The notes beneath the pieces were generated by a model. The model did not search any database, was not told the origin of the DNA, and saw nothing but the letters and a program-made list of their open reading frames with translations. DNA of 64,000 nt from Brevundimonas vesicularis (GTDB taxonomy: Bacteria; Pseudomonadota; Alphaproteobacteria; Caulobacterales; Caulobacteraceae), in NCBI RefSeq assembly GCF_014204545.1, contig NZ_JACHLJ010000002.1:124001-188000 (forward strand). Direction: 5' to 3'. The first letter of the stretch is position 1. Each line of letters opens with the position of its first letter. Made by a program: the position numbers and the translations under genes. Shown in pieces: positions 1 to 8,940 of the stretch.

Positions 1-366
1 GCGCGGTTCCCCGGTCAAGCCGGAGGATGACGACGAATACGAGGCCAGGGCGCGGGCGAACAGTTCGATGTCGCCGAGGACTGGCACGCGGGCCGCACGG
101 GCCAGGTCCACGGTCCAGTGGGGATTGGGATGAGTCAGGGGCGCGCCGGGCGACAGGACCAGGGCGGCGAAGTCGGACCAGTCGGCGGTGCCCAAGTCCT
201 CGACCGTGAAGCCCTCGCCTTTCGCCTGCGCCCGGCCGGTCTCACCGTCATCCCACAGGATCGGGATCGCGCCACCGGCCTGAAGGGCGCGCGCGGCCGT
301 GATCCCCGACCGTCCCAGGCCGAAGACCGCGACCCGCCTGCCTTCAAAGCCAGGAACGGGGATCAT
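1..366 (-). CDS. murD: UDP-N-acetylmuramoylalanine-D-glutamate ligase MurD, N-terminal part
   Basis: MurD is the cytoplasmic ligase that adds D-glutamate to UDP-MurNAc-L-Ala. I translated this frame by hand from an ATG at 366. It begins MIPVPGFEGRRVAVFGLGRSG, a Rossmann-like N-terminal domain, and continues with LSPGAPLTHP, the family's substrate-binding SPG motif, and GDIELFARAL. The window edge cuts it after about 122 codons, just before the expected GTNGKST P-loop. It follows mraY with 4 bp between stop and start, as in the usual dcw order mraY-murD. The identity rests on the motifs and on synteny. Confidence 0.9.
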   Translation of the reverse strand, partial: MIPVPGFEGRRVAVFGLGRSGITAARALQAGGAIPILWDDGETGRAQAKGEGFTVEDLGTADWSDFAALVLSPGAPLTHPNPHWTVDLARAARVPVLGDIELFARALASYSSSSSGLTGEPR

Positions 367-370
367 CGGA

Positions 371-1480
371 TCAGCGCAGCTTCAACGTCGACAGGCCCAG
401 CAGGGCCAGGGCGCCGGCGATGATCCAGAAACGGATGACGACCGTGGATTCCGGCCAGCCCATCTTCTCGAAATGGTGGTGAACCGGCGCCATCAGGAAG
501 ATGCGCTTCTTCGTCAGCTTGTAATAGCCGACCTGGATCATGACCGAGGCGGCCTCCATGACGAACAGGCCGCCGACGATGCCTAGCACCAGTTCGTGCT
601 TGGTGGTGACGGCGATGGCGCCCAGCGCCCCGCCCAGGGCCAACGAACCCGTGTCGCCCATGAAAATCTTGGCCGGGGGAGCGTTGTACCAGAGGAAGCC
701 CGCGCCGCCGCCGATCATGGCGGCGCAGAAGACGGCCAGTTCGCCCGCGCCGGGGACGTGGTGGACCTGAAGATACTGGGCGAAGACGAAGTTGCCGGCG
801 AGGTAGCTGATCACGCCGAACGCGCCTGCCGCCATCATCACCGGCACGGTCGCCAGACCGTCCAGACCGTCCGTCAGGTTCACCGCATTGGAGAAGCCGA
901 CGATGGTGAAGGCCGCGAACGCCACATAGAACCAGCCGATGTTCAGCAGCACGGCCTTGAAGAAGGGGAAGGCGATCGACGTCTCGAGCCCCGGCGAGGT
1001 CGGCGAGACGGTCATCCACAGCACGGTCAGGACGCCGGCGACGACGGCGACGACGGTCTGGGCCAGGAGCTTCTGTTTCGAGGTCAGGCCGGCCGAGGTC
1101 TGTTTGGTCACCTTGGCGTAGTCGTCGATGAAGCCCAGCACGCCGAAGGCCGCCGTCACGAAGCTGACGATCCAGATGTAGGGGTTGGTCAGGTCGCCCC
1201 AGAGCAGCACCGCCACGCCGATGCCGGCCAGGATCATCAGACCGCCCATCGTTGGGGTGCCGACCTTGGACAGGTGGGACACCGGGCCGTCGTCGCGGAT
1301 CGGCTGGCCCCGGCCCTGTTTGGCGCGGATCCAATTGATGAAGCGGCTGCCCATGGCGACGGCGACGATCATGGCGGTGGCCATGGCGAGGGCAACGCGC
1401 ACCGTCTGGTACTGAACCAGGTTCAGCAGCGGATACTGGTGCGCCACGTCGGCGTAGTAGAGATAGAGCAGGTAAAACAT
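371..1480 (-). CDS. mraY: Phospho-N-acetylmuramoyl-pentapeptide transferase MraY
   Basis: This integral membrane enzyme moves phospho-MurNAc-pentapeptide from UDP onto undecaprenyl phosphate to make lipid I. The 369 residues are mostly hydrophobic helices. They carry the family signatures FIDDYAKV (aspartate pair near residue 115), [10 protein letters not shown], the [11 protein letters not shown] loop and the histidine-rich [11 protein letters not shown] near the C-terminus. The length is normal. It lies 9 bp after murF; the 50 bp before its ATG, which include the end of murF, form a two-stem repeat with a TAGGGAA sequence 8 nt from the start codon (reported separately). Confidence 0.97.
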   Translation of the reverse strand: MFYLLYLYYADVAHQYPLLNLVQYQTVRVALAMATAMIVAVAMGSRFINWIRAKQGRGQPIRDDGPVSHLSKVGTPTMGGLMILAGIGVAVLLWGDLTNPYIWIVSFVTAAFGVLGFIDDYAKVTKQTSAGLTSKQKLLAQTVVAVVAGVLTVLWMTVSPTSPGLETSIAFPFFKAVLLNIGWFYVAFAAFTIVGFSNAVNLTDGLDGLATVPVMMAAGAFGVISYLAGNFVFAQYLQVHHVPGAGELAVFCAAMIGGGAGFLWYNAPPAKIFMGDTGSLALGGALGAIAVTTKHELVLGIVGGLFVMEAASVMIQVGYYKLTKKRIFLMAPVHHHFEKMGWPESTVVIRFWIIAGALALLGLSTLKLR

Positions 1481-1531
1481 GTTTCTTCCCTACCGCGACG
1501 CCCGCGGGGCGTCACTGCTTGAGGGGACGCC
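1481..1531 (-). repeat. Family 2 two-stem repeat in front of mraY
   Basis: On the minus strand it reads CCCTCAAGCAG, a 7-bp stem GACGCCC-CGC-GGGCGTC, then GCGGTAGGGAA, ending 4 nt before the mraY ATG. Outer CCCT/AGGG pairs enclose the stem. Layout and core words match the copies at 26826-26908. It lies over the last codons of murF. Confidence 0.75.
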
Positions 1532-2929
1532 TTCGGCGCGACTGAGGTTCGCCAAAGCTTGGGCCACCAGCGAGGCCTTGGAGCCGTTCGAGCCCTTGAC
1601 CATGATGATGTCGCCGGGCGCGACCAGCAGGGCCGCCTCGGCCGCCAGTTCCGCCGCCGTGGCGCGCCAGACGCCGCGTCGCGAGACCGGAAGCGCGTCG
1701 TAAAGCCAGCGCATCTCGGGCCCGGCGGCGTGGACCAGGTCGAGGCCGGCGGCGTCGATGGGGCCGGCGAGGCCTTCATGCAGGTCGCGGCTCTGCTCGC
1801 CAAGCTCCAGCATGTCGGTCAGCACCACCACGCGGCGGCCCGAGGTCGAGCGCGCGCCCAGGGTCTTGAACCCGGCGGCCATGGACAGCGGATTGGCGTT
1901 GTAGCTTTCGTCGATCAGGGTGAAGGCGCCGGCCGGCGTCGTGACCGTGCGGGTCTGGCCGCGTCCGGCCAGAGGCTGGAACCCGGCGAGGGCCTCCAGG
2001 CCCGTGTCCAGCTTTACGTCCAGAGCGTCCAGCATCAAGAGGACACACAGGCTGTTCAGGCCCCAGTGGGCGGCGGACTGGGCCAGGCGATAGTCGATGC
2101 GTCGCCCGAACAGTTCGGCGGCGACCGCCGCGCCCTCGGCGTCCGGCCGGAAGTCCAGCAGGCGGGCGTCATGGCCGGCGTCAGAACCGAACGTCAGCAG
2201 GCGCGCGCCGACCGCCTTGGCCGCATCGCACAGGACGGCCGAGAAGGCGACGTCGCCGTTCGCCACCGCCGCACCGCCCGGGACCAGACCCTGGAAGATG
2301 GTCGCCTTTTCACGCGCGACGCCGGCCTCGCCATCCGCGAAAGCCTCGATATGGACCGGACCGACCGTGGTGACGCAGGCGGCGTGGGGGGCGACGAAAC
2401 GCGACAGGGGCGCGATCTCGCCGGGCGCATTCATGCCGATCTCGAAGACGGCGCGCTGGGTCTCGACCGGCATTCGGGCCAGGGTCAGGGGCACGCCGAT
2501 GTGGTTGTTGTAGCTCTTGATCGAGCCATGCGCGGGACCGGCCAGATCAAGGCCCGCCTTGATCGCCTGGGTGACGCTGGTCTTGCCGACGCTGCCGGTG
2601 ACGGCGCCGCGCTTCACATGGGGCGCGCGCTCGCGGGCGGCGACGCCCAGGGCTTCGAGACCGCGCAAGGAATCGGGCACGACGACGCACGGGCCGCCCT
2701 CGACCGGGAGCTCGACCAGGGCGGCCGCAGCGCCCGATGCGAAGGCGGCGGCTGCGAATTGATGCCCGTCGCGTTCGCCCCTCAGCGCCAGAAACAGATC
2801 GCCGGGGACGATCTCGCGGCTGTTGTAGGTCAGGCCCGTGATCGGGCGATCGTCGCCCTGCAGCACGCCGCCCGTGGCGGCGGCGACTTCAGCGGCCGAC
2901 CAGAGCGGGCGGGCGGAGTGTTCAGGCAT
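1490..2929 (-). CDS. murF: UDP-MurNAc-tripeptide D-alanyl-D-alanine ligase MurF
   Basis: MurF completes the cytoplasmic UDP-MurNAc-pentapeptide by adding D-Ala-D-Ala with ATP. The 479-residue protein has the Mur-ligase order: an N-terminal substrate domain, the P-loop GSVGKTS at residues 112-118 (most homologues have GTNGKTS or GSNGKTT), the SYNNHIGVPLTL motif, and a C-terminal domain with DESYNANP and VKGSNGSK. It overlaps murE by 8 bp, implying translational coupling. Its last codons (VPSSSDAPRASR) are encoded inside a palindromic repeat that spans the murF/mraY junction, so its C-terminus is probably repeat-derived. Confidence 0.97.
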   Translation of the reverse strand: MPEHSARPLWSAAEVAAATGGVLQGDDRPITGLTYNSREIVPGDLFLALRGERDGHQFAAAAFASGAAAALVELPVEGGPCVVVPDSLRGLEALGVAARERAPHVKRGAVTGSVGKTSVTQAIKAGLDLAGPAHGSIKSYNNHIGVPLTLARMPVETQRAVFEIGMNAPGEIAPLSRFVAPHAACVTTVGPVHIEAFADGEAGVAREKATIFQGLVPGGAAVANGDVAFSAVLCDAAKAVGARLLTFGSDAGHDARLLDFRPDAEGAAVAAELFGRRIDYRLAQSAAHWGLNSLCVLLMLDALDVKLDTGLEALAGFQPLAGRGQTRTVTTPAGAFTLIDESYNANPLSMAAGFKTLGARSTSGRRVVVLTDMLELGEQSRDLHEGLAGPIDAAGLDLVHAAGPEMRWLYDALPVSRRGVWRATAAELAAEAALLVAPGDIIMVKGSNGSKASLVAQALANLSRAEGVPSSSDAPRASR

Positions 2930-4382
2930 AGAGAGACAGGGCCTCGGACGCGACAGTGGCGTCGTCGAAGGGGTGGGTCACGCCCGCGACGATCTGACCC
3001 TGTTCATGCCCTTTTCCGGCGATGACCACCACATCCCCGTCACGCATCATTTCGACGGCGGCCTCGATGGCGGCGCGGCGGTCGCCGATCTCGATCCCGT
3101 CCGGGCAGCCGGCGCGGACCTGGGCGCGGATGGCGGCGGCGTCTTCGGACCGCGGATTGTCGTCGGTGACGATGGCGATGTCGGCCAGACGCCCGGCGAT
3201 CTCGCCCATCAGGGGGCGCTTGCCACGGTCGCGGTCGCCGCCGGCGCCGAAGACGACGATCAGTCGGCCGGTCGCGTGGGGACGCAGCGCGTTCAGAACC
3301 GTCTCGAGTCCGTCGGGCGTGTGGGCGTAGTCGACATAGACCTCCCCCCGGCTTTCCTGGCCGCCGTCGATGCGTTGCAGGCGGCCCTGCGCGCCGGTCA
3401 GGCCTTCCAGCGCGCCGATGACGGCGTCGGCGGGATCGCCGGCGGCGATGCACAGACCGGCCGCCACCAGGGCGTTGGACGCCTGAAACGCGCCGGCCAG
3501 CGGCAGCAGGATTTCGCGGATGTCGCCGCGCACGTCGATGGTCAGACGCTGGCCCTCAGGCGTCGCGCGACGGCCGATCAGGGTCAGGTCGCGCCCGCGC
3601 TCGCCCACGCCCATGACGCCCAGGCCGGCCATGATCGAAGCGGAGGCGAAGACCGAATAGGCGTCGGAGTCGGCGTTCAGCACGGCGGTGCGGCCGCGCG
3701 GCAGCAGGGTCTCGAACAGGCGCATCTTGGCGGAGCGGTAGTCCGCCATGGTGCCGTGATAATCGAGGTGGTCCTGGGTCAGGTTGGTGAAGGCGGCGGC
3801 CTTCAGAGCGACCCCGTCCAGACGGCGCTGGTCGATGCCGTGGGACGAGGCCTCCAGCGCGACGTGCGTCACGTCCTTGGCGGCCAGTTCGGCCATCAGG
3901 CGCGCGGCCTCGGCGGCGTCGGGGCTGGTCAGGCCGGGGCCGGTCAGGGCGTAGGTCTTGGCGCCCTTTTGGCCGATGACGCCCAGCGTGCCCATGCTGG
4001 CGGACTTGTGGCCGATCCCGGCCCAGATTTGGCGGCAGAAGGTGGCGACGGAGGTCTTGCCGTTGGTGCCGGTGACGGCGACGCAGGTCTTGGGTTGGGC
4101 GCCGTAGAAGCCGCGCGCGGCGATGGCGTAGGCGCGGCGCACGTCGCCCGAGGTGACCAGAACGGGCGCAGCGCCATCCGGCGTGTCGGTCGGCGCCAGA
4201 ACCGCAGCCGCGCCTTGCGCCAGAGCTTGCGGGATGAAGGCGCGGCCATCGGCGGCCGTGCCCGGCAGGGCGACGAACAGGGCGCCGGGCGAGACCTTGC
4301 GGCTGTCGGCGGTGACGCCGGTGATAACGGGGTCGGAGGACACGTCGCGGCGCAGCAGGTCGGACAGGTGAAGCGCGCTCAA
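2922..4382 (-). CDS. murE: UDP-MurNAc-L-Ala-D-Glu:meso-diaminopimelate ligase MurE
   Basis: MurE adds the third stem-peptide residue. The P-loop GTNGKTS is at residues 105-111. The DNPR motif at 408-411 is the known selector for meso-diaminopimelate rather than lysine, so the wall is DAP-type as expected for a Gram-negative. The C-terminal GKGHEQGQ motif is also intact. At 486 residues it has the usual length. The gene overlaps ftsI by 4 bp (ATGA) upstream and murF by 8 bp downstream, so it is a coupled member of the dcw operon. Confidence 0.97.
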   Translation of the reverse strand: MSALHLSDLLRRDVSSDPVITGVTADSRKVSPGALFVALPGTAADGRAFIPQALAQGAAAVLAPTDTPDGAAPVLVTSGDVRRAYAIAARGFYGAQPKTCVAVTGTNGKTSVATFCRQIWAGIGHKSASMGTLGVIGQKGAKTYALTGPGLTSPDAAEAARLMAELAAKDVTHVALEASSHGIDQRRLDGVALKAAAFTNLTQDHLDYHGTMADYRSAKMRLFETLLPRGRTAVLNADSDAYSVFASASIMAGLGVMGVGERGRDLTLIGRRATPEGQRLTIDVRGDIREILLPLAGAFQASNALVAAGLCIAAGDPADAVIGALEGLTGAQGRLQRIDGGQESRGEVYVDYAHTPDGLETVLNALRPHATGRLIVVFGAGGDRDRGKRPLMGEIAGRLADIAIVTDDNPRSEDAAAIRAQVRAGCPDGIEIGDRRAAIEAAVEMMRDGDVVVIAGKGHEQGQIVAGVTHPFDDATVASEALSLYA

Positions 4383-6163
4383 AGCCCGTCCCCCGCCACG
4401 TCCTGATATTGCGGAATCTTCTCGCCAGAGGCCGTGCGCCAGCGGTCGTCGCGGCGTTCGACGCCCAGGAAACCGGCGATGCGGTCGGCGATATTGTGCA
4501 CGGCCGGCGCAGCGACATAGGCGCCGGTCTTGGGATAGGTCCCCGGCTCGTCCATCACGATCAGGATGGCGTAGCGCTTGCCGTTCAGCGGACCATCGAC
4601 GGGGAAGACCGCCGCGAACGAGCCCAGGGCGTGGCTGGGGTCATAGCGACCGCCGACCAGCTTGTTGGCCGAGCCGGTCTTGCCGCCGACCCGCAGGCCT
4701 GGCGCGTCGGCGAAGCCGCCCGAACCCTTGACGACGTTGCGACGCAGCAGGTCGAGAATGGCGCGCGAGGTCTCTTCGGTGACGACCTGTTGCGGCTGGA
4801 CGTTGCGGGCGCCGCCCTTGCGCAGCGACAGCGGGATCATCCGACCGCCATTGGTCAGGGCGCCCATGGCCTGAACCATCTGGGCCGGGGTGATCATGAT
4901 GCCGTAGCCGAAGGACAGCGACGCCAGGGTCGAGTTGTCCCAGCGACGCGGCACGACGGGCTTGGCCGATTCCTTCAGCTCGATCCTGGCGGCGTCCAGC
5001 AGGCCCAGGCGGCGGAAATAGTCGCGCATGGTGTTGGGGCCCATCTGCACCGCCAGCTGCGACGTGCCGATGTTGGAGGAGTGCAGATAGACCTCTTCCA
5101 GGGTCATCACCCGGTTCTGGGCGTGGAAATCCTTGATCTTGCGATCGCCGATCTGGAAGGCCTGGGAGGCGTCGAACAGGGTGTTCATGTCGGCCCGGCC
5201 GGTGTCGAGGCCGGCGGCGACGGTGAAGGTCTTGAACACCGAGCCCATTTCGTAGTGGCCCGAGACGGCGCGGTTCAGGGTGGCGCCGTCGGGCGCGGCG
5301 TTGCGGTCGGCGGAGTTGAAGGTCGGCCAGCTGGCCATGCCCAGCACTTCGCCGGTCTGGACGTCGGTGACGATGCCGACGGCGCCCTTGGCCTGGGCCT
5401 TGATGGCGGCGGCGGCCAGTTCATTTTCCAGCACCCCCTGCACGCGCAGGTCGATGGACAGGGGGAAGGCCTCGCCGCGTTGACCCGCCGCGCGGATCTC
5501 GTCGTTGAAGGCCAGTTCGGCGCCCGAGACGCCCCGCCCGCCCGTATCGGCGTCGCCGATCAGGTGGACGGCCGAGGTTCCCAGCGGATAGGCGCGGCGG
5601 TCTTCGGGCTCAAAGGTGACGCCGCCCAGCGCCAGGTCGTGGACGGCGGCCTTTTCCTGGGGCGTCAGGCCGGTCAGGGCGATCAGACGACGGTCGCCGC
5701 CCAGCACCTTCTTCAGACGCTCGGCCGAGATGCGCGGCAGGGCGCGGCGGATCTGGCGATAGGCCAGGTCGCGATCCCAAATCTCGGCCGGGTCCAGATA
5801 GAGGCCGTAGTGAATGATGTTGGTGGCCAGCAGTTCGCCGTTGCGATCCGTTAGGTCGCCGCGCACCAAGGCGTTCGGATTGACGCCGCGTCCCAGGCCG
5901 TTGGCCGGGGCGAACAGGGCCTTGTACGACGCGCCGATGGCCAGACCGCCGAAGACGCAGGAAAAGACGATCAGGATCAGGAAGATGCGGACGCGCGTGT
6001 CCTCTTCCGGGCGGGCGTCGGCGCGGGCGCGCTCGAAGCCGTGCTCCAGCCGCCAGACCAGTTCCGTCAGCCAGCGCCAGAAGGGCGACAGACGGCCTTG
6101 CAGCCGTTCCTGGAAATCGGCGCCCGGCGCTGGGCGGTGATAGCGATGATCCTGAACGCTCAT
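4379..6163 (-). CDS. ftsI: Division-specific peptidoglycan transpeptidase FtsI (PBP3)
   Basis: FtsI is the septal class B penicillin-binding protein that cross-links peptidoglycan with FtsW. One membrane segment lies at about residues 59-80, followed by a PBP dimerisation domain and the transpeptidase domain. The three catalytic motifs are visible: SVFK at 308-311 (acyl-serine 308), SSN at 362-364 and KTG at 495-497. At 594 residues it is normal, with a cytoplasmic N-terminal tail of about 58 residues. It overlaps ftsL and murE by 4 bp each. Confidence 0.96.
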   Translation of the reverse strand: MSVQDHRYHRPAPGADFQERLQGRLSPFWRWLTELVWRLEHGFERARADARPEEDTRVRIFLILIVFSCVFGGLAIGASYKALFAPANGLGRGVNPNALVRGDLTDRNGELLATNIIHYGLYLDPAEIWDRDLAYRQIRRALPRISAERLKKVLGGDRRLIALTGLTPQEKAAVHDLALGGVTFEPEDRRAYPLGTSAVHLIGDADTGGRGVSGAELAFNDEIRAAGQRGEAFPLSIDLRVQGVLENELAAAAIKAQAKGAVGIVTDVQTGEVLGMASWPTFNSADRNAAPDGATLNRAVSGHYEMGSVFKTFTVAAGLDTGRADMNTLFDASQAFQIGDRKIKDFHAQNRVMTLEEVYLHSSNIGTSQLAVQMGPNTMRDYFRRLGLLDAARIELKESAKPVVPRRWDNSTLASLSFGYGIMITPAQMVQAMGALTNGGRMIPLSLRKGGARNVQPQQVVTEETSRAILDLLRRNVVKGSGGFADAPGLRVGGKTGSANKLVGGRYDPSHALGSFAAVFPVDGPLNGKRYAILIVMDEPGTYPKTGAYVAAPAVHNIADRIAGFLGVERRDDRWRTASGEKIPQYQDVAGDGL

Positions 6164-6609
6164 TGCGCCGGCTCCGGCGAGGGCGTGGGAACGGGCGCGT
6201 CGTCGGCGACGGCGGCGGGCGCCGGGGTGGCTGCAGGCGTGGGCGCGGCGGGTTGAGCGGGGACGGGCTTCAGGGCCGTCAGCTGACCTTCCTTGGCCTG
6301 ACGAGCGACTGCGACGGGCGCCATGCCGATCTGGCGCGACAGGCTTTCCAGACGGGCGGGCTGCTCCAGCCGGGCGACCTCGGCGCGGAGCAGGCGGACG
6401 CGCTGTCCGTTCTCGCGGATGTCCTTTTCGATCTGGGCGATGCGGCTGCTCTCACGCGCCGCGGCGGCCTTGGCGGCATAGACCGACACGATCATGATCG
6501 CGACCAGGGCCACGCCGATGATCTCGACCCAACGCACGCCGCGCACCTTCCAGTCGAACAGACGCTGAAGGGCGGTGCGCGAATAGGTGAAGAAGGGCGC
6601 CGTGGTCAT
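6160..6609 (-). CDS. ftsL: Cell division protein FtsL
   Basis: This is a small bitopic divisome protein that works with FtsB and FtsQ to activate FtsWI. The 149-residue product has a single hydrophobic segment at about residues 29-48. A periplasmic heptad-rich coiled coil follows (about 52-90), then an Ala/Pro/Thr-rich tail of about 50 residues ending PTPSPEPAQ. FtsL sequences are poorly conserved, so the call depends on topology plus the position between rsmH and ftsI, with 4-bp overlaps on both sides. The proline-rich tail is longer than in enterobacterial FtsL. Confidence 0.88.
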   Translation of the reverse strand: MTTAPFFTYSRTALQRLFDWKVRGVRWVEIIGVALVAIMIVSVYAAKAAAARESSRIAQIEKDIRENGQRVRLLRAEVARLEQPARLESLSRQIGMAPVAVARQAKEGQLTALKPVPAQPAAPTPAATPAPAAVADDAPVPTPSPEPAQ

Positions 6610-7598
6610 GCCGCAGCCCCCGATCTGGTCGCACCGTCGATCCGACCCCAGGCCGGGGCGTCGGTGCGCACGGCGGCGCGCAGCTTGGCCGAGCGGGCGC
6701 GGGGGTTGGTGGAACGCTCTTCGTCGCCCGCCTCGCGCGCGCCTTTGAACTGCAGCGTGAAGCTGGGCTTGCGCGGATCAACGGCCATCGGCGCATGACG
6801 CGAACCGGCGGGGCTGTTGCCCGTGCGCTCGGTCAGGAAGGCCTTGACGATGCGGTCTTCCAGCGAATGGAAGGTGACGACGGCGAGGCGTCCACCGGGG
6901 GCGAGCGTCGCCTCGGCGGCCTCCAGACCGCGCTCCAGCTCGCCCAGTTCGTCATTGACCGCGATGCGCAGGGCCTGGAAGACCCGCGTCGCCGGATGGA
7001 TGGGCGCGCCGCGACGGCCGCCCAGGGCCTTTTCGACCACCTCGGCCAGATCCAGGGTGCGGGTGAAGGGCTGTTCGACGCGGCGACGCAGGATGGCGGT
7101 GGCGACGCGGCCCGATTGGCGCTCTTCGCCATACAGTTTGAAGATGTGAGCCAGGGGACCGTGGTCCCAGCTGTTGACGATATCGGCCGCGGTCGCGCCC
7201 TCATCGGACATGCGCATGTCCAGCGGACCGTCGCGCATGAAGGAGAAGCCGCGCTCGGCCTGGTCCAGCTGCATCGACGAGACGCCGATGTCGAAGACGG
7301 CGCCGTCCAGCTTTGCCTTGCCGCTGTCGGAAAAGGCCTGGGCCAGACCCGAGAAGGGGGTGCGGATCAGCTGGAACTGGCCGGGGAAATCATTGGCGAC
7401 GGCGTCGGCGTGCGGCTGGACCGTCGGGTCGCGATCCAGGCCGATGACCTGGGCGCCAGTCTTCAGGATGACGCGGGTGTAGCCGCCGGCGCCGAAGGTG
7501 GCGTCGATCACCACGTCGCCGGGCGCAGGCGCCAGGGCCTCGATCACCTCGGCCAGCAGGACGGGGGCGTGGGGCGCATTGGTGGAGGCGTCGGTCAC
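6606..7598 (-). CDS. rsmH: 16S rRNA (cytosine-1402-N4)-methyltransferase RsmH (MraW)
   Basis: RsmH methylates N4 of C1402 in the ribosomal P site using SAM. The 330-residue protein starts with the HAPVLLAEV motif and the SAM-binding [11 protein letters not shown]. It continues with [19 protein letters not shown] and the C-terminal [13 protein letters not shown], all diagnostic. It is the second gene of the dcw operon and overlaps mraZ and ftsL by 4 bp each. Confidence 0.97.
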   Translation of the reverse strand: MTDASTNAPHAPVLLAEVIEALAPAPGDVVIDATFGAGGYTRVILKTGAQVIGLDRDPTVQPHADAVANDFPGQFQLIRTPFSGLAQAFSDSGKAKLDGAVFDIGVSSMQLDQAERGFSFMRDGPLDMRMSDEGATAADIVNSWDHGPLAHIFKLYGEERQSGRVATAILRRRVEQPFTRTLDLAEVVEKALGGRRGAPIHPATRVFQALRIAVNDELGELERGLEAAEATLAPGGRLAVVTFHSLEDRIVKAFLTERTGNSPAGSRHAPMAVDPRKPSFTLQFKGAREAGDEERSTNPRARSAKLRAAVRTDAPAWGRIDGATRSGAAA

Positions 7599-8071
7599 GA
7601 TCCGCCCCCCGCCAGCTTCATCTGGGCCGCCAGTTTCAGGGCGCCGATCTGGGCCATGCCGGCCTTGGCCAGGGCGCGCTGTTCAGCGCGGCGGGCCGCC
7701 CATTTCTCGCGCGACCAGATCTGGAAACGGTCGTTCAGGCCGACGATGACGACAGTGTCGTCCAGGCCGGCTTCGTTGCACAGCGCTTCGGGCAGGGTGA
7801 TGCGGCCGCCGGAATCATAGGCTAGGCGCACCTGCTCGCCCATGACCTGCCACTCCAGCGCCGAACGCTCCTCGGAGCCGAACGGCAAGGCCTCGATCAT
7901 TTCGGCATAGACGGCGAACAGGCGGTCGCCGCCCGCTTCCAGGCAGTCCGCTTCGATCGAGGGGAAGATGAAGACACCGCCGGCTGCGCCGTTTTCGGTC
8001 GTGCGGAAGTCGTTGGGAATGAGGAGACGGCGCTTGCCGTCCAGCTGCTTCTCATAGGTCGAGAGAAACAC
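7595..8071 (-). CDS. mraZ: Transcriptional regulator MraZ
   Basis: MraZ is a ring-forming DNA-binding protein of the AbrB/SpoVT fold that represses the dcw operon through tandem boxes ahead of its own gene. The 158 residues contain two AbrB-like repeats, beginning [15 protein letters not shown] and [19 protein letters not shown]. Four TGGGN boxes at 10-bp spacing lie 87-121 bp upstream, which supports autoregulation. The first residues [11 protein letters not shown] match the usual MraZ start. The C-terminal 30 residues (Ala/Lys-rich) extend a little beyond the second repeat. Confidence 0.95.
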   Translation of the reverse strand: MFLSTYEKQLDGKRRLLIPNDFRTTENGAAGGVFIFPSIEADCLEAGGDRLFAVYAEMIEALPFGSEERSALEWQVMGEQVRLAYDSGGRITLPEALCNEAGLDDTVVIVGLNDRFQIWSREKWAARRAEQRALAKAGMAQIGALKLAAQMKLAGGGS

Positions 8072-8157
8072 GCCCTGCCAATCGAACCCTTCGGCCCGTC
8101 CCTAGATGCCCTGACGAACGCCCGCCGCGCCCGCCTCTCAGCCCCAAATCATGATTG

Positions 8158-8192
8158 TGGGATAGCATGGGATCAGATGGGCCTCAATGGGA
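8158..8192 (-). promoter_or_regulatory. MraZ operator: four TGGGN boxes at 10-bp period
   Basis: On the plus strand TGGGA, TGGGA, TGGGC and TGGGA begin at 8158, 8168, 8178 and 8188, exactly one helical turn apart. The boxes recognised by E. coli MraZ are TGGGN repeats with 5-bp spacers, so spacing and sequence agree. The TGGG strand here is the one opposite to mraZ transcription. Binding is inferred. Confidence 0.85.
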
Positions 8193-8205
8193 TCGAAGCC
8201 AAGAT

Positions 8206-8220
8206 TTAACCATGTTTTGA
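8206..8220. promoter_or_regulatory. CtrA-like site TTAA-N7-TTGA
   Basis: TTAA at 8206-8209 and TTGA at 8217-8220 are separated by 7 bp. The Caulobacter CtrA consensus is TTAA-N7-TTAA, so there is one mismatch. It lies 14 bp upstream of the MraZ boxes. Cell-cycle control of division genes by CtrA is known in Caulobacter; binding here is only suggested by sequence. Confidence 0.35.
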
Positions 8221-8252
8221 CGTGTGACGACTTAAGCACGGTCGAACAGCAG

Positions 8253-8267
8253 GAACATACAAGGAAC
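8253..8267. promoter_or_regulatory. LexA (SOS) box, GAAC-N7-GAAC
   Basis: GAAC at 8253-8256 and GAAC at 8264-8267 are exactly 7 bp apart. This is the complement of the alphaproteobacterial LexA consensus GTTC-N7-GTTC. A third GAAC lies at 8244-8247. No small SOS gene was found beside it on either strand; the nearest gene it could control is mraZ, about 180 bp away. An exact 8-base match can occur by chance. Confidence 0.4.
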
Positions 8268-8431
8268 GAACGAAGTATTCACAGGCTGTGAAGCGTTCTA
8301 ACCTTCCTTGAACAGACAATAGGTTAACGACCGCAAACCTGCGGGACCGCTGCCAGAACGCTGAAATGCGGGGATAATCCGAAGTCGGATCAGGCGACGC
8401 GCAATGGGAAGGCGCAAACACCCTACCCAAT

Positions 8432-8504
8432 GGGCCTCAACCAGGCCGAAGGCCGAAAGGCCCGTGAAAAATGGGCCTCAAGAAGCGCGAAGCGCGATAG
8501 GCCC
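8432..8504 (-). terminator. Tandem two-stem hairpins acting as rnpB terminator
   Basis: Two copies, 8432-8463 and 8473-8504, each have an outer 6-bp stem GGGCCT/AGGCCC. Each encloses a 4-bp inner stem around a GAA/TTC loop (GGCC in one, GCGC in the other). Read in the rnpB direction, the first hairpin met (8504-8473) is followed by ATTTTTC, a good intrinsic terminator. The second is followed by ATTGGG and is weaker. Both share the CCTCAA...GATAGG core of the repeat family found near 1500 and 26800. Confidence 0.75.
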
Positions 8505-8516
8505 AGTAAAAATTTT

Positions 8517-8905
8517 GCCAGACGGCCTGTAAGCCGGGTTTTGTTCCGCTCCGAGGCCGAAGCCTGGATCGGCGACGATCATTCCTCTGGACCGTCCATT
8601 GCTGAACGGTTCTCGCGACCTACCCGGACATCTGAGGCGGTGAGCCCCGCGAGGCGAACCCCGCGCGATGTCCCTATTTGGTCTTGCTCCAGGCGGGGCT
8701 TGCCATGCCGTCCCTGTTGCCAGGCACGCGGTGGGCTCTTACCCCACCCTTTCACCCTTACCGGCCTCGCAAGGCCGGAGGTTTGCTTTCTGTGGCGCTA
8801 TCCCTCGGGTCGCCCCGGGCGGAAGTTATCCGCCGCCTTTTCACCGTGGAGCCCGGACTTTCCTCGACGGACGCGAAGTCCGCCGCGACCGCCCAGCCGT
8901 CTGGC
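8517..8905 (-). ncRNA. rnpB: RNase P RNA, bacterial type A
   Basis: This is the catalytic RNA of RNase P, which matures tRNA 5' ends. The ends pair as helix P1: GCCAGACGGC at the 5' end (8905-8896) with GCCGTCTGGC at the 3' end (8526-8517). The universally conserved GAGGAAAGTCCGGGCTCC core near the 5' end, the AGAGGAATGATC region of P4 and the 3' AACAAAACCCGGCTTACAG segment are all present. About 389 nt is normal for alphaproteobacteria. Long open frames on the plus strand across it are spurious. Confidence 0.96.
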
Positions 8906-8911
8906 GCGCGC

Positions 8912-8940
8912 TAGATGCGCGCTAGCGGCGCGAACGTCAA
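8912..8940 (-). promoter_or_regulatory. rnpB promoter
   Basis: On the minus strand TTGACG (8940-8935) is followed after 17 bp by CATCTA (8917-8912). That places transcription start near 8905, which is exactly the 5' base of helix P1. The -35 overlaps the stop codon of the amidase gene. Confidence 0.65.

Larger units (their letters stand above)
8072..8430. promoter_or_regulatory. dcw operon control region
   Basis: This stretch between mraZ and the rnpB terminators contains no credible gene. The frames I checked on both strands give only peptides of a few residues, or frames without start signals. From mraZ outward it holds about 85 bp of leader, four MraZ boxes (8158-8192), a CtrA-like site (8206-8220) and a GTTC-N7-GTTC type LexA box (8253-8267). 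An AT-richer stretch up to about 8330 lacks a recognisable -35/-10 pair that I would defend. Confidence 0.6.

Noticed and set aside
8206..8430. Minus-strand frame of 74 codons in the mraZ control region
   Set aside because: Its start overlaps the rnpB terminators, its composition is unlike coding DNA of the window, and it crosses the regulatory sites.
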